Counted from the first letter of the stretch, positions 32,821-42,497 are shown. The stretch is DNA of 64,000 nucleotides from Paenibacillus sp. FSL R5-0766 (GCF_037971845.1 NZ_CP150227.1:6572001-6636000), one strand, 5' to 3'. Numbers and translations are program-made. The notes: a model not told the origin generated them from the letters alone.

Positions 32821-34230
32821 TCAGACAGCCGGTACCGGCTGTGCACCAACCTCTTCGTCATCATGCTCCACCAGTTCATGTTGCTCCCAAGCTCTACTCT
32901 TCCAGCGGAAGTACATAATAACCGCGCGGGTCCACTCATCCGCCGCAATGGCAAGCCACACACCAGCGAGCCCCAGATGAAGCTTGAATATGAGCAGGTA
33001 TCCCAGTGGCAGACTCATGCAGACCATGGAGATCAGACCCATGTATACCGGGAACTTTGCATCCCCTGCCGCACGCAGGGAACCAATGATCACAATATTG
33101 CAGGTACGCCCGGTTTCGAGCAAAAGACTGAGTAGAATCACTTGAGCCCCCAGCTTGATAATTTCCGGATTATCCGTAAATATGCTCATCAGCGGCACAC
33201 GGAAAAAAATGATGATTACATCAATGATAACTGTGGCCAGAAGGGCCCATTTTACACTGTCAAAAACACGTTTGTACGCATCGTCTTTGCGCCGCGCACC
33301 CACAAGCCGACCTACAATGATCGATGTCCCCATACCAATCGCCATGCTGAATAAGTAGATATAGCTGGAGATATTACCCGCATACTGCTTGGTTGCCATA
33401 GCTTCTGCGCCCAGATAGGTCACATACAGTGTGAACACGAGCTGGCAGGAATGATATACCATGGATTCCATCGCAGACGGAATACCAATCCGCAGAATTT
33501 TGCCAATAAATTCCTTGGACAACTTAATGTAGTATTCAAAATCCACCCGTACCTCGCTCACACGATACAACAACCAGAAGAAGATCAGAAGGCAGATAAA
33601 ACGGCTTCCCACCGTGGAGATCGCTGCCCCTTCCACCCCAAGCTTCGGCAGGCCGAAGTGTCCAAAGATCAATGCATAGTTACCAACAACGTGAATCACG
33701 TTCATGAATACAGCAACATACATCGTTTCTTTGGTGTAACCATGTGTACGGATCGTCGCTGCCAGCGCATTAATGAGTGCCTGGAGGAAGATCCCGCCAC
33801 CAACGATATTTATATACGAACGGGCAAAATCGTAAATTTCGCCTTGAATATTCAGAAGTGTTAGCAATTGTCCTCCGAACAGAAGGAAGATTCCGCTCAG
33901 GACCAGACCTACGATAAGATTCAGTGTGATCGCATTACCTGTAACCTGCGCTGCTTCACTTAACTTTTTCGATCCGATATATTGTGCGACTACAATCGCA
34001 GCACCATGTCCAATGACTTCCAATACAAGGATAGCGATAGAAATAATCTGATTGGCTGCTCCAACGCCGGAGACCGCATTATCGGATACCGAGCTGAGCA
34101 TGAGCGTATCCACGCTCCCCATCAACATAAATAAGAAGAGTTCCAGGAAAATAGGCCATGTCAGTCGAATCAGATTCAGATCCTTGGCATCAGAACGAAG
34201 GGACTCTTTGGTTGAAGATATTGCTGTCAT
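32821..34230 (-). CDS. MATE-family efflux transporter
   Basis: 469 residues from ATG 34230 (AAAGGTGAG upstream). Twelve hydrophobic helices are arranged as two related halves: LTWPIFLELFLFMLMGSVDT with GVGAANQIISIAIL in the first, and GIPSAMESMVYHSCQLVFTL with ATKQYAGNISSYIYLFSMAI in the second. This is the MatE pattern of cation-coupled multidrug exporters. The C-terminal tail is acidic. It is a single gene with its own terminator, upstream on the strand of an AraC regulator gene that might control it. Confidence 0.93.
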   Translation of the reverse strand: MTAISSTKESLRSDAKDLNLIRLTWPIFLELFLFMLMGSVDTLMLSSVSDNAVSGVGAANQIISIAILVLEVIGHGAAIVVAQYIGSKKLSEAAQVTGNAITLNLIVGLVLSGIFLLFGGQLLTLLNIQGEIYDFARSYINIVGGGIFLQALINALAATIRTHGYTKETMYVAVFMNVIHVVGNYALIFGHFGLPKLGVEGAAISTVGSRFICLLIFFWLLYRVSEVRVDFEYYIKLSKEFIGKILRIGIPSAMESMVYHSCQLVFTLYVTYLGAEAMATKQYAGNISSYIYLFSMAIGMGTSIIVGRLVGARRKDDAYKRVFDSVKWALLATVIIDVIIIFFRVPLMSIFTDNPEIIKLGAQVILLSLLLETGRTCNIVIIGSLRAAGDAKFPVYMGLISMVCMSLPLGYLLIFKLHLGLAGVWLAIAADEWTRAVIMYFRWKSRAWEQHELVEHDDEEVGAQPVPAV

Positions 34231-34403
34231 TTTCTCACCTTTCCCATGTGGGCTTTAATTCTTAGGGTATGTTAGCACAGGTGGTTTGAAAATGCAGTAG
34301 TTTTGCGAAAATAGTTGAAAGTTTTTTGTAATTCCATAAATAGGTATTTTCACTGCTTTCATATAGCCCATCTTCCGTACGCTTACCAGAGGTTTTAAAA
34401 GAC

Positions 34404-34452
34404 AAAAAAGGCCCCTCCCAACTCGCTTTTAAGCAAGTAATGGAAGGACCTT
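34404..34452 (-). terminator. Intrinsic terminator of first sugar ABC operon
   Basis: On the minus strand AAGGTCCTTCCA pairs imperfectly with GGGAGGGGCCTT, with an inner stem ACTTGCTT/AAGCGAGT, then TTTTTTG. It follows the permease stop by about 15 bp. Confidence 0.75.
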
Positions 34453-34466
34453 GGACCCTCAACCTT

Positions 34467-35354
34467 TTAACCTTTAACAGAACCCGCAGCAATGCCCTCC
34501 ACAATTCGATTACTCAAGATGAGAAAAGCAATCAGGATTGGCATAATGCTAATCATCAGCGTCGCACCAATGGCTCCCCAATCCGTTGTATATTGACCGA
34601 TAAAGTTCTGTACCCCAACGGTCAGGGTTTTGTACGAATCTGTACTGATGAACGTATTAACAAAAATGAATTCATTCCAGTTATAAATCATGTTGATGAT
34701 CGCCGTTGTGGAAATGACCGAAGACGTCATCGGCAGCACAATACGAAAGAAAATCCGATGCACGGAGCAGCCATCCATCACTGCGGCTTCTTCCACTTCC
34801 CGGGGAAGCGCGTAGTAGAATCCAAGTAGAATCATAATGGTAATTGGCATATTAAAGGCAATATAAGACAGGATGACTGACAAAGGATGATCTGTGAGAT
34901 GAAGCTTCAGGAACAAGCTGAACAGCGGGATCAACGTGGAGTGTACAGGGATCATCAGACCCACCATGAATAGTCCCAGTACCAGCGAACGACCCTTCCA
35001 GCGCATACGTGTAATGGCAAAGGTCACCAGACTAGCAAATAGCACGGTGACCACCACCGAGACCACCGTAATCCATACACTGTTGAAGAAGTACAAGCTG
35101 ATATTTCCCTCTGTCCATACCTTGACATAGTTTTCCCAACGCGGAGTCGCAGGAAGGGAAAAAGGCGCCATGTCGAATACTTCCTGATTATTTTTAAGCG
35201 AGAATAACAGCAGCCATACCAAAGGTAAAATTTGCAGCAAAGCTACCAGGGACAAGAGGAAATACAGCAGAATATAGCCAAATCTCCTTAACCATGCCGA
35301 ACCTCGGCTTGTCCCCGGGTAAGTTGGCAATCTAACGGTCGTATCCGTCTTCAC
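34467..35354 (-). CDS. Carbohydrate ABC transporter permease (MalG type)
   Basis: 295 residues from GTG 35354, nine bases after GGAGG. Six hydrophobic helices, and the coupling (EAA) loop EEAAVMDGCSVHRIFFRIVLP near residue 200. VHSTLIPLFSLFLKLHLTDH is typical of the MalG/CUT1 partner. It pairs with the MalF-type permease upstream, but a 166-bp MITE-like element fills the gap between the two genes. The system has no ATPase gene nearby and probably uses a shared MsmX-like ATPase, as CUT1 importers of this group do. Confidence 0.93.
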   Translation of the reverse strand: MKTDTTVRLPTYPGTSRGSAWLRRFGYILLYFLLSLVALLQILPLVWLLLFSLKNNQEVFDMAPFSLPATPRWENYVKVWTEGNISLYFFNSVWITVVSVVVTVLFASLVTFAITRMRWKGRSLVLGLFMVGLMIPVHSTLIPLFSLFLKLHLTDHPLSVILSYIAFNMPITIMILLGFYYALPREVEEAAVMDGCSVHRIFFRIVLPMTSSVISTTAIINMIYNWNEFIFVNTFISTDSYKTLTVGVQNFIGQYTTDWGAIGATLMISIMPILIAFLILSNRIVEGIAAGSVKG

Positions 35355-35378
35355 CGGGATGGACCTCCTTTCATTTCA

Positions 35379-35544
35379 CTAGGGCGTGTCTGGAAACTCC
35401 GAAGGTGGCAGATTTTGCCGAATTTTCGTTCCAAGCAAGGAAATTTTCCGCAGGCGTGCCGGGGCACGTCAAGGGAAAGTGACGCAGCAGGGGGCGAAAA
35501 GGCGGTAAAAGATGCACTTCAGCGAGTTTTCAGACACGAACTAG
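35379..35544. mobile_element. MITE-like element with 21-bp terminal inverted repeats
   Basis: CTAGGGCGTGTCTGGAAACTC at 35379-35399 (the 21-bp left end) matches the complement of 35524-35544 at 18 of 21 positions. The 166-bp body has no ORF but has internal palindromes (GGAAATTTTCC, CGTGCCGGGGCACG). It begins 2 bp after the stop codon of one permease gene and ends 9 bp before the ribosome site of the next. CTAG occurs at both outer ends. It looks like a non-autonomous inserted element or a structured intergenic repeat. Confidence 0.8.
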
Positions 35545-35546
35545 CG

Positions 35547-36428
35547 TCAGGAATACTGGATCGTATCTTTGGATGCTGTCGCTTTACGAAGCAGCCAGGT
35601 AACAAGCAGACAGATCAAGAGCAGGAAGAACCCTACAGCACTGCCGTAACCAAAGTCGAAGCTACGGAACGCCTGACGATACATATAGGAGGCCATCACT
35701 TCGCTGGAGCCATTTGGTCCGCCATCGGTCATCACGTAGATGAGGTCAAAATACTTGAGTGAGCCCACCACTGCCAGTACCACAGTCACCTTGATGACTT
35801 CTGTAATAAGGGGCAGCTTGATTCGAAAAGCGATCTGCCAAGGGCTTGCTCCATCAATCCGGGCTGCTTCCACCAGAGATTCCGGAATATTTTTGAGGGC
35901 CGCATAATAGATCAAAATATAGAAGCCTGCATACTGCCATAGAATCGGCACGAACAGTGCATACAACACCAGGGATGGCTCCGCCAGCCAGGCTGGCGGA
36001 TTACTGAAGCCGATCGCTTCCAGAAAGGTGTTTAGCACACCATTGCTGGGATGATAGATCTTCAGCCATAACTGGGCGATCGCGACCGAAGACAGCAGCA
36101 TCGGGATCAAATATATTTTACGGAACAGATTGGCCCCCTTGATCTTGCCTGACAGCACCAAAGCGATCATCAGATAACCGATCAGACTCAGCGCAGAGAA
36201 CAAAGCAAGCAAAAAGGTATGATTCGCACTCTGCCAGAATGTTCCGTCTTGAAGAAGTCTGGCGTAATTATCCAATCCAATAAAGGTCATTGCACCGATC
36301 CCGTCCCATTGCATCAACCCATAATACCCGGTGAGCACGATCGGGATGTAGACCAAGACCAGCAGCAGAAGCAGTGCAGGAAGCACGTACAACGCAGCAA
36401 CGAGACGGTTGGACATGACTTTGTCCAT
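35547..36428 (-). CDS. Carbohydrate ABC transporter permease (MalF type)
   Basis: 293 residues from ATG 36428, eight bases after GGGAGG. Six hydrophobic helices. The N-terminus has RLVAALYVLPALLLLLVLVY, the EAA loop is VEAARIDGASPWQIAFRIKLP, and GLMQWDGIGAMTFIGLDNYA is typical of CUT1 sugar permeases. It is 30 bp after the binding-protein gene, in the same operon as the downstream MalG-type gene. The sugar is unknown. Confidence 0.94.
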   Translation of the reverse strand: MDKVMSNRLVAALYVLPALLLLLVLVYIPIVLTGYYGLMQWDGIGAMTFIGLDNYARLLQDGTFWQSANHTFLLALFSALSLIGYLMIALVLSGKIKGANLFRKIYLIPMLLSSVAIAQLWLKIYHPSNGVLNTFLEAIGFSNPPAWLAEPSLVLYALFVPILWQYAGFYILIYYAALKNIPESLVEAARIDGASPWQIAFRIKLPLITEVIKVTVVLAVVGSLKYFDLIYVMTDGGPNGSSEVMASYMYRQAFRSFDFGYGSAVGFFLLLICLLVTWLLRKATASKDTIQYS

Positions 36429-36458
36429 CACATTATCCTCCCTTCAAGCGTGTGTACG

Positions 36459-37778
36459 TCAATTGCCTTTATCAATTGCAGCCTGATGATTCTTCACAAA
36501 GTCCTCCGGTGTTACCGCTTTGCCAAACAATGCCTGAATCATGTCAAGATGGGCCTGAGCGGCTGCCGGTTTCATCTGTACGTCTGCAAAAAGCGTAAGG
36601 CTGCTGGCCTGATTCAATTCGTTGAGCAGGTCAATATAGAGCTGTGGCAACTGTACTGCCGCCGTATCCACTTTGGTTGCCGGGATGACGCCTGCTTCAG
36701 TTACCGAACTTTCACCCCATTTTTCCACAAAGTATTGCACAAACTTCTGCGCTTCTTCCTTCACCTTGGAGTTCTGGGCCACGAACAGCCCTACGCCTGG
36801 ACCACCTACCCAGCTGTTAATATCGCTCTTGCCATCTTCCATTGTTGGGAATTTGAAAAATCCGATCTTGTCTTTGAATTCCTGCGGGATGTCCGGGTTA
36901 GTCGTGAAGTTTGGCAGTTCCCAGGTACCCATCAGATACATGGCAGCTTTTTCGTTCATGAATTCGGATTTACCCTCATCGTTGGACAACCCGTTGAAGC
37001 CTTTGTTGAAAGCATTCATATCCACCAGCTTTTGTACTTCAGCAGCAGCTTGAGTCAGCGCAGGGTCGTCAAACTTGCCAGAGCCATTGATGGCCTTTTC
37101 CAATGCATCTCCACCTAACCGATTCGCCAGATACATATACCAGAGTGAGCCAGTCCAGCGGTCTTTATTGCCCAGTGCGATCGGCACCTCACCGTTCTCT
37201 GTCAGTGTCTTCAGCACACTCAGGAATTCATCGTACGTTGCTGGCGGCTGCAAGTTATATTTTGCAAAAATGGCTTTGTTATAATAAATGGGGGAGATAT
37301 TCAACTCGATTGGTAGCGCATATGTTTTGCCGTCTATGGCATAAGCTTCTGTTGTTCCAGCTATGAATTTCTCGCCCAGCGAGTCGCTCAGCAGATCATC
37401 GACCGGTGCAAACAGGTTCCCCTTCACATAAGGCTCCAGAAATCCGGCAGCCCAAGTTACACCAACATCGGGAAGTTCATTGGATGCCGACAGGATTTTC
37501 AATTTGTTCTTATATTGTTCATTCTCCAGCACTTCCTGCTTAATGGTTACATTCGGATGATCCGTTTGATACTGCTTGATGATATCGTTGACCAGTTTGT
37601 TTTGCTGTGCGGAGCTGCCTGCTGGCCAGAGGTGCATGAATTTGAGGGTTACTTTCCCATCTGTGCCGTTGCTGCCTGTTTCACCCTCTTCGTCCGAACT
37701 TGAACTGTTACATCCGGATAAAATTACGGCGAGAACCAGCGTCCATGACAGAAGAATGGCCATCGTCTTTTTTCTCAT
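36459..37778 (-). CDS. Extracellular sugar-binding lipoprotein (CUT1)
   Basis: 439 residues from ATG 37778; longer reading frames lack a ribosome site. The lipoprotein signal is MRKKTMAILLSWTLVLAVIL followed by SGC. The mature domain has VTLKFMHLWPAGSSAQQNKL, DVGVTWAAGFLEPYV, YALPIELNISPIYYNKAIF and LMGTWELPNF, typical of SBP_bac_1 proteins. It delivers an oligosaccharide to the two permeases downstream. A cre-like site precedes it and a YesM/YesN-type sensor pair lies immediately upstream, which probably induces this operon. Confidence 0.94.
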   Translation of the reverse strand: MRKKTMAILLSWTLVLAVILSGCNSSSSDEEGETGSNGTDGKVTLKFMHLWPAGSSAQQNKLVNDIIKQYQTDHPNVTIKQEVLENEQYKNKLKILSASNELPDVGVTWAAGFLEPYVKGNLFAPVDDLLSDSLGEKFIAGTTEAYAIDGKTYALPIELNISPIYYNKAIFAKYNLQPPATYDEFLSVLKTLTENGEVPIALGNKDRWTGSLWYMYLANRLGGDALEKAINGSGKFDDPALTQAAAEVQKLVDMNAFNKGFNGLSNDEGKSEFMNEKAAMYLMGTWELPNFTTNPDIPQEFKDKIGFFKFPTMEDGKSDINSWVGGPGVGLFVAQNSKVKEEAQKFVQYFVEKWGESSVTEAGVIPATKVDTAAVQLPQLYIDLLNELNQASSLTLFADVQMKPAAAQAHLDMIQALFGKAVTPEDFVKNHQAAIDKGN

Positions 37779-37807
37779 TATTCCAACCCCCTTGGTTTTT
37801 TCGGTTA

Positions 37808-37822
37808 ATGTAACCGCTTTAA
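37808..37822. promoter_or_regulatory. cre-like catabolite-control site
   Basis: ATGTAACCGCTTTAA fits the consensus WTGNAANCGNWNNCW with one mismatch, 30 bp upstream of the binding-protein start. CcpA control is inferred. Confidence 0.5.
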
Positions 37823-37892
37823 CCAAATTGTAGCACGGGCCTATTGCCTCTATAAGACCAGAACAATTTGGAAAAACTCCACTTTTTTGAGG

Positions 37893-38687
37893 TTATTTGT
37901 TATCTCGCTCAGATAGGGAATGCCGATATTTGCTTGGACTTAGCCCCTCAAGGCTTTTAAATACCGTGATAAAATACTTATCCGTCTGATAACCCACCTG
38001 TTCCGCAATCTCCGAGATTGGCATCGTTGTCTGCACAAGCAACTCCTTCGCGCGTTGAATGCGTTTGCGGGTAAGGTATTCACTAAAATTGATGCCGATC
38101 TGTTCCTTAAACAATACGCTGAAGTAACTGGAGTTGAGATGGAGTAAATCAGCGATTTCACGCATGGTCACATGTTCACCCAGATGAGTATCCACATAGG
38201 TCAAAGCTTCACTGATCTGGCTATTGAGCCTCTGTTCTCCGCGCTCCTTAACATCCAGCAGCTTGGGGTCAACCATTTCTTGCATCGTTTGAATACGTCG
38301 CTGTTGTTCGCTGAACTTTAGGGCTTTTTCGACGGTCTGCAGCAACTGTTCCTTATCAATCGGTTTCAACATATACTCCACAACACCCAGCTTAATGGCC
38401 TGCTGGGCGTACTGAAAATCGGCATGCCCCGACATAATCAGGACAACAGGCTTGTTCGAAAAGTGCTGAATAGCTTCAATCAGAGACAAGCCAGAGAATT
38501 CCGGCATGCGAACATCCGTTATTAACAGATCTGCCGGTTTTTTCTTGAGCCATTCCACGGCCTCGACGCCACTTTCTGCAGTCTGAATGTGATTTCGTCC
38601 TGCCGACCATCCTTCCAGTGTTTTGCGAATACCCTCTCTTGTACGTGGCTCATCATCCACGATAAGAATTGTTTTGTCATGAATCAT
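37893..38687 (-). CDS. AraC-type response regulator (YesN-like)
   Basis: 264 residues from ATG 38687 (GGAGGG upstream), overlapping the kinase gene end by 11 bp. The receiver has ILIVDDEPRTREGIRKTLEG, LLITDVRMPEFSGLSLIEA and VEYMLKPIDKEQLL. The C-terminal AraC domain has HVTMREIADLLHLNSSYFSV, FSEYLTRKRIQRAKELL and ISEIAEQVGYQTDKYFITVF. It is shorter than many YesN proteins because the middle region is reduced. It likely activates the adjacent sugar transporter genes. Confidence 0.94.
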   Translation of the reverse strand: MIHDKTILIVDDEPRTREGIRKTLEGWSAGRNHIQTAESGVEAVEWLKKKPADLLITDVRMPEFSGLSLIEAIQHFSNKPVVLIMSGHADFQYAQQAIKLGVVEYMLKPIDKEQLLQTVEKALKFSEQQRRIQTMQEMVDPKLLDVKERGEQRLNSQISEALTYVDTHLGEHVTMREIADLLHLNSSYFSVLFKEQIGINFSEYLTRKRIQRAKELLVQTTMPISEIAEQVGYQTDKYFITVFKSLEGLSPSKYRHSLSERDNK

Positions 38688-40449
38688 ATGCACCCTCCGT
38701 TCCCATGGGAATCTCAAAGCAAATGACAGTTCCTTCCTCAACCTTACTTGTTATGGAAAGCTTACAACGTTCACCAAGTTGGCTGCCAAAGTAAAGCATC
38801 AGTCGCCGATGTACGTTGATTAGACCTACACCTGTCCCCTTCTTGGACACAGCCGGCCCGCCATGTAAAGTATGAATGACAGATTGAAGCCGTAATTCAT
38901 CCATACCGGGACCATCATCCCGAACCTTAATGCGAACCAGATTTTTCTCGGTCAAAGCATCCACATGGATGCTTATTTTTCCCGGTCCCAGTTTACTTTC
39001 AATCCCATGAAGAATCGCATTTTCGACCAAGGGCTGTATAAGAAGTTTCGGTATTGCGACCTTACGCACCGTATCACTCAGCTGAATCTCCCATTGCATT
39101 CTCTCTCCCAACCGCATCTGCATAATTTGAAGATAACGCTCAGCGTGTTCCAGCTCGTCAGCAATCGTAACCCATTCATCCTGCTGCGAACTGGAGATGA
39201 TGTAGCGAAATAATCGGGACATCGCCACAACCATACGTGCCATCTCCTCGTCTCCCTTCTCCTCAAGGGACCAATAGAAGGCTTCTAGGGTGTTGAATAG
39301 AAAATGGGGATTAATCTGAGACTGCAACGCCTTCAGCTCGGCCCGGGACTGCATGACTTCCTTCTCATGAACCACACGGGTCAATTCGTTCTGCCTGTAG
39401 ACCATCTGGTTATACACGTCGTTGAGTTCGTTGATCTCCATCGTAGAGCTGACCATTAGATTAGGTCTCATTGCTCCTGGCTGTGCACTACGCATGGCCC
39501 GCATCAGGCGGATGAGCGGACGTGTAATCATCGTTGAAAGAAAGAAGGACATGATAAGGAATAGAACAACACCAATCATTCCCGAGACGAGCAGCGCCGT
39601 TCTCAGGATGGATACACCTTCCGTTGTCTCCCGCAGCGGGGTCAGGACAGCAAGTGTCCAGCCCGTTAACTCCGATTTTTGCCGGACGACGATATAGGAT
39701 TCCTCCCCGTTCTGCACGACTGATCCGCTGTCCAATATGGCTTTGGGATCGAGATTAATCTCCAGATCAGAAGTCACCACTTCGCCTGCCCCATCCAAGA
39801 GCATGATAGAGTCCTGCGAACCATCTGCCCCATTCGAATCATTGAGTTGAAAAAAACTACGCTGCATCCGCACCACCACATAACCTCCGTGTTCGAAAGA
39901 ATGATCCAGTAGGTTAATCCGCCGAATAGCCAGGAGCACACCCGGATCTTCAGGGTCAGCGCCTGCCCATACCAGTCTGCCTTTTCCTTCATCCGCCAGG
40001 TTGATCCAGTTGCGCTCCACTCTGAGATCGAGGGATCGGTCATCCATCGGAAAGATGCGGTTATAACCCGTAGTGTATATCTCCATACTCTGCGCGCCAT
40101 TAATGAAAGACTGGTAACTGCCTGCAATCTGCAAGAGAGCTTGGCGCTGATTAAAGGTCGCCGGGTTGCCTTGTTTCTCATCGCTGAGCAGACGCTGCAC
40201 GTATGAATCATCCGCCACCTGGGCGGTCAGCGAATTCACTTGTGCAATGAGTGCATCCAATCTGCCACTGGCTTGGACGGCGGTTTGGTGAATATGTTTC
40301 TCCGCATTGCTTTTCAGCAGGTCAGCTACCCGATCATAAGCCGATATACCTGCGAGCAGCAGAACAACAAGCATCACCATAACAAAACCAATGAAAATCT
40401 GATTCCGAAGTGAGTTAAAATGTCCTTTTTTCCCGTGCAACTTCCCCAT
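38677..40449 (-). CDS. Sensor histidine kinase (YesM-like)
   Basis: 590 residues from ATG 40449. Two membrane helices (about 15-37 and 285-310) flank a long extracellular sensor domain, followed by HAMP. The His_kinase domain has the LytS/YesM motif LKALQSQINPHFLFNTLEAF with phospho-His. HATPase motifs are IQPLVENAILHGIE and VRDDGPGMDE, then GTGVGLINVHRRL. It pairs with the downstream AraC-type regulator and sits between two sugar ABC operons, so it probably senses a sugar or its binding protein. Confidence 0.94.
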   Translation of the reverse strand: MGKLHGKKGHFNSLRNQIFIGFVMVMLVVLLLAGISAYDRVADLLKSNAEKHIHQTAVQASGRLDALIAQVNSLTAQVADDSYVQRLLSDEKQGNPATFNQRQALLQIAGSYQSFINGAQSMEIYTTGYNRIFPMDDRSLDLRVERNWINLADEGKGRLVWAGADPEDPGVLLAIRRINLLDHSFEHGGYVVVRMQRSFFQLNDSNGADGSQDSIMLLDGAGEVVTSDLEINLDPKAILDSGSVVQNGEESYIVVRQKSELTGWTLAVLTPLRETTEGVSILRTALLVSGMIGVVLFLIMSFFLSTMITRPLIRLMRAMRSAQPGAMRPNLMVSSTMEINELNDVYNQMVYRQNELTRVVHEKEVMQSRAELKALQSQINPHFLFNTLEAFYWSLEEKGDEEMARMVVAMSRLFRYIISSSQQDEWVTIADELEHAERYLQIMQMRLGERMQWEIQLSDTVRKVAIPKLLIQPLVENAILHGIESKLGPGKISIHVDALTEKNLVRIKVRDDGPGMDELRLQSVIHTLHGGPAVSKKGTGVGLINVHRRLMLYFGSQLGERCKLSITSKVEEGTVICFEIPMGTEGAYDS

Positions 40450-40553
40450 TCTCCTCTCTTTTTGGCATGTAAAAGAACCCACCACCTTACGCCCGTGCTC
40501 TTGAAGACTGGGTACAAACGATGCCGGATTTATCTACGTATTCAGTTCTTCTC

Positions 40554-40570
40554 GTTAAAGCGCTTGCAGA
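40554..40570. promoter_or_regulatory. cre-like site upstream of kinase gene
   Basis: On the minus strand TCTGCAAGCGCTTTAAC contains the core TGCAAGCGCTTT of catabolite-responsive elements. It lies 105 bp upstream of the kinase start. Confidence 0.45.
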
Positions 40571-40700
40571 AATGAATCTTACTCTTCTTCTCTCTTAGTC
40601 TTTGTTTACCGATTAAACTAACGACTAAAAAATAGCATAGTTTTACAGGTTAATCAATCCTCCCGAAGAGTTCCCAAACGTTAAATGACAAGGATCAAAA

Positions 40701-40734
40701 AAAGAGAGGGGACTTTTAAAGTCCACCTCTCTTT
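40701..40734 (-). terminator. Intrinsic terminator of second sugar ABC operon
   Basis: AAAGAGAGGGGACTTT pairs with AAAGTCCACCTCTCTTT, with T-rich flanks, 46 bp past the last permease stop. With the cre-like site it accounts for the 330-bp gap. Confidence 0.88.
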
Positions 40735-40779
40735 GTTCATATCTCTTCACACATATTCTTTTCTGTGACACATCTTCAG

Positions 40780-41607
40780 TTATTTTACAGACCCTTGTGT
40801 AACCCCGTTGATGATCCACTTCTGTGCAAACAGGTAGATGATAATCATCGGCAGCAACGCGAGCAGGTAGGATGCAAACGCAAGGTTAAATTCGGTATTG
40901 AACTGTCCTTGGAATACATACTGTACCAGCGGCAGCGTGTACTGTCCCGGATCACTGATAATAATGAGTGGCAGCAAGAAGTCATTGTACGTGGACAGGC
41001 AAGTCAGAATACCAACCGTGGCACTGATTGGCGCCATGAGCGGGAAAATGATTTTCCAGAACGTGCCCCAAGTTGTCGCCCCATCCACAAACGCCGCTTC
41101 CTCCAGCGCTACCGGAATGGACCGAATGTATCCAACATACACAAATACGTTGAATGCCAGACCATATACCGTGTGAAGCAGGATCAGACCTACCAGATTT
41201 GTCATCTCCAGCGATGCGGTCAGCTTAACAATCGGCAGCATGATGATTGGGAATGGAATGAACATCGCGCTGACGAAGTAATAATATAGTCCTTTGAAAA
41301 ACTTGCGTTTCTCCATATTCCGTGCAATCGCATAGGCCACCATCGAGTTACTGAGCAACGTCAAGAGCACAGTTGATGCGGTAACGATTGCACTGTTACG
41401 GAACGATTGGAAGAAGTTTGTCATGTCGATGGCCCTCGCGAAATTCTCCCAGTGAAGTGTCGTCGGAATGGCAAAGACCGATTGGGCCATCTGTTCCGGA
41501 TTTTTCAAAGCTATTGTAACGGTCATATACAATGGGAACAGGATAAACAGGGTACCCAGCACAACAAGCAGCATAACGAGCCAATTAATTCGTGTACGGC
41601 TTCTCAT
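40780..41607 (-). CDS. Carbohydrate ABC transporter permease (MalG type)
   Basis: 275 residues from ATG 41607, which shares its first base with the stop of the preceding permease (TAATG). Six helices. The coupling loop is LEEAAFVDGATTWGTFWKII and the N-terminal helix is WLVMLLVVLGTLFILFPLYM. It forms the membrane dimer with the upstream MalF-type protein. It is the last gene of a three-gene CUT1 operon with no ATPase gene. Confidence 0.94.
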   Translation of the reverse strand: MRSRTRINWLVMLLVVLGTLFILFPLYMTVTIALKNPEQMAQSVFAIPTTLHWENFARAIDMTNFFQSFRNSAIVTASTVLLTLLSNSMVAYAIARNMEKRKFFKGLYYYFVSAMFIPFPIIMLPIVKLTASLEMTNLVGLILLHTVYGLAFNVFVYVGYIRSIPVALEEAAFVDGATTWGTFWKIIFPLMAPISATVGILTCLSTYNDFLLPLIIISDPGQYTLPLVQYVFQGQFNTEFNLAFASYLLALLPMIIIYLFAQKWIINGVTQGSVK

Positions 41608-42473
41608 TACAGATCCATCTCCCTTCTTTGCAGGAACCGGATTTGCAGAATTGAAATCACCGCAATAACGATGAAGTAAATAACCGAGTTCGCAGATTGA
41701 TATGCATATTCGCCGCCTTCAAATCCGCCGGTGTAGATCAAGTGGGAGATGGACTGCGTCGCCCGCCCGGGACCACCGTTGGTCAAGGCTACGATTTGGT
41801 CGAAGACCATAAGTGAATTTTTCATCGCCAGCACCATATTAATGGTGAAAAACGGGGCAATAAGCGGGAAAGTAATGCTCCAGAATTCACGCCATTTGCC
41901 TGCGCCGTCAAGGTTGGATGCCTCGTACAGTGTTGTTGGTATCGTTTGCAGACCAGCCAAATACAGAATCGTATTCAGGGCCACGGATTGCCATACTGCA
42001 ACAATGACGATACCAATCCAAGCCAGACTCTCGCTACCGAGAATGTTGGTGGATAGCGCATTGATGCCCAGATTTTGTCCCCAGATCGGGAATACGTTGG
42101 AGAACAGGTAGTTAAATATGTAACCTACGATCAGTACACTCAGAATATTGGGCAGGAAGTAGATGCCGCGGAAAAAGTTACGGAACTTGATCTTGGCATT
42201 CAGCCCAAGTGCAATGAGCAGGCTCAGGATATTGGTCAGGATCGTCACCACGATCGCGAACTTGAACGTAAACCAGTAGGCGTTGCCTACATTGTCATCT
42301 TGGAACAGGTTGAAATAGTTTTTGAAGCCAACAAAATCATACTCTTTCCCGAATCCGTTGTAATTCGTAAATGAATAATAGATGCCCTGGAGGGCCGGCA
42401 GCGTCATAAATACAAAGAACAATACAACCGCCGGAACCGTCATCCAGTAATAGGGTGCGATACGCTTGTTCAT
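41607..42473 (-). CDS. Carbohydrate ABC transporter permease (MalF type)
   Basis: 288 residues from ATG 42473, with AAGGAGG upstream; the longer in-frame reading has no ribosome site. Motifs: PYYWMTVPAVVLFFVFMTLP, SFTNYNGFGKEYDFVGFKNY and the EAA loop YEASNLDGAGKWREFWSITFP. It lies 24 bp after the binding-protein gene. The transporter is predicted to import a sugar or oligosaccharide. Confidence 0.94.
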   Translation of the reverse strand: MNKRIAPYYWMTVPAVVLFFVFMTLPALQGIYYSFTNYNGFGKEYDFVGFKNYFNLFQDDNVGNAYWFTFKFAIVVTILTNILSLLIALGLNAKIKFRNFFRGIYFLPNILSVLIVGYIFNYLFSNVFPIWGQNLGINALSTNILGSESLAWIGIVIVAVWQSVALNTILYLAGLQTIPTTLYEASNLDGAGKWREFWSITFPLIAPFFTINMVLAMKNSLMVFDQIVALTNGGPGRATQSISHLIYTGGFEGGEYAYQSANSVIYFIVIAVISILQIRFLQRREMDL

Positions 42474-42497
42474 ACTCCATCCTCCTTCTGACAAGGC

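Noticed and set aside
36219..37118. 299-codon plus-strand frame opposite the sugar-binding protein gene
   Set aside because: Antisense to SBP_bac_1 and permease genes with intact motifs; no ribosome site.
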